Origin: Calditrichota bacterium
GTDB taxonomy: Bacteria; Zhuqueibacterota; Zhuqueibacteria; Oleimicrobiales; Geothermoviventaceae
Direction of reading: 5' to 3'
Assembly (NCBI GenBank): GCA_013152765.1
Contig: JAADFT010000116.1
Span: forward strand, 1-6,578
Length of the DNA: 6,578 nt
In this document: piece after piece, positions 6,481 through 6,578 of the stretch
How the letters are laid out: every line of letters starts with the position of its first letter
Numbering within the stretch: position 1 is the stretch's first letter
Position numbers and translations under genes: made by a program
Notes under the pieces: generated by a model
Databases searched by the model: none
Seen by the model: only the letters and a program-made list of their open reading frames with translations
Told to the model about the DNA's origin: nothing

Positions 6481-6570
6481 GCACTCGAGTGCACCGTCTG
6501 GAGCGGCAAGCGATGACTGGAGTCGTTGCACTCCAAATCACAAAGCGGCAGCAGGCTGCCGCACTCCAAA
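6481..6570. repeat. Cluster of REP-like hairpins sharing the tail GCACTCCAAA
   Basis: Three adjacent inverted repeats are visible. GCACTCGAGTGC (6481-6492) is a perfect 12-base palindrome. GCGATGACT/AGTCGTTGC (6510-6518 and 6521-6529) pairs over nine positions including two G-T pairs, with a two-base loop. GCGGCAGC/GCTGCCGC (6545-6552 and 6555-6562) is a perfect eight-base stem with loop AG. The second and third are each followed by the same tail GCACTCCAAA at 6528-6537 and 6561-6570, 33 bases apart, so they look like two diverged copies of one unit. From memory, similar TTTGGAGTGCGGC-type repeats are common between genes in Verrucomicrobiota. The array may continue past the window end. Confidence 0.65.
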
Positions 6571-6578
6571 AATAGCCC

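Larger units (their letters stand above)
6110..6578. other. Non-coding upstream region, no supported gene
   Basis: About 470 bases upstream of the gene cluster carry no reading frame I believe. The two minus-strand open frames here lack domain signatures, have compositions rich in Pro/Ser/Arg, and overlap each other and the repeats. The region mixes G-rich runs and T-rich patches, unlike the even GC-rich coding part. It contains the inverted repeat at 6276-6361 and the hairpin cluster at 6481-6570, described separately. I see no tRNA, rRNA or recognised riboswitch. A gene beyond 6578 on the plus strand could have its promoter here, but that cannot be judged from this window. Confidence 0.7.

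Noticed and set aside
6106..6541. Two overlapping minus-strand open frames of 86 and 110 residues (6106-6366 and 6209-6541)
   Set aside because: They overlap each other and the inverted repeats, show low-complexity Pro/Ser/Arg-rich translations, and have no recognisable domain.

Overview
The window holds five genes, all on the minus strand, so the reading order runs from high to low coordinates. They are an IorA-like thiamine-pyrophosphate (TPP) enzyme (4328-6007), glcD (2876-4255), an exported calcineurin-type phosphoesterase (1865-2800), glcE (432-1709), and the 5' part of glcF (1-428, running off the window). Gaps between neighbours are 72, 75, about 155 and 3 bases, so the block could be one transcript, perhaps with a second start before glcE. 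Everything on the plus strand in this block is antisense shadow.

GlcD, GlcE and GlcF together are the classical three-subunit, membrane-associated 2-hydroxyacid dehydrogenase (glycolate oxidase type). GlcD and GlcE are two related FAD-type subunits and GlcF is the iron-sulfur subunit that would pass electrons toward the quinone pool. The unusual partner is the TPP enzyme. It has the overall layout of the alpha subunit of indolepyruvate:ferredoxin oxidoreductase, but it stops where the C-terminal ferredoxin domain should begin, and by eye it lacks the glutamate that normally activates TPP. No beta subunit is present in the window. A plausible but untested reading is that the dehydrogenase makes a 2-oxoacid (for example glyoxylate) and the TPP enzyme carries out a non-oxidative reaction on it.

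Bases 6110-6578 contain no gene I can support. They hold a 24-base inverted repeat built from GGGGAT-like units (6276-6361) and a cluster of small hairpins sharing the tail GCACTCCAAA (6481-6570). Hairpin repeats reading TTTGGAGTGCGGC...GCCGC on the other strand resemble those I associate with intergenic DNA of Verrucomicrobiota (Pedosphaera/Limisphaerales type). With the high GC content and the frequent GTG/TTG starts, that is my tentative guess for the host phylum. It rests on memory of the repeat, not on a search.
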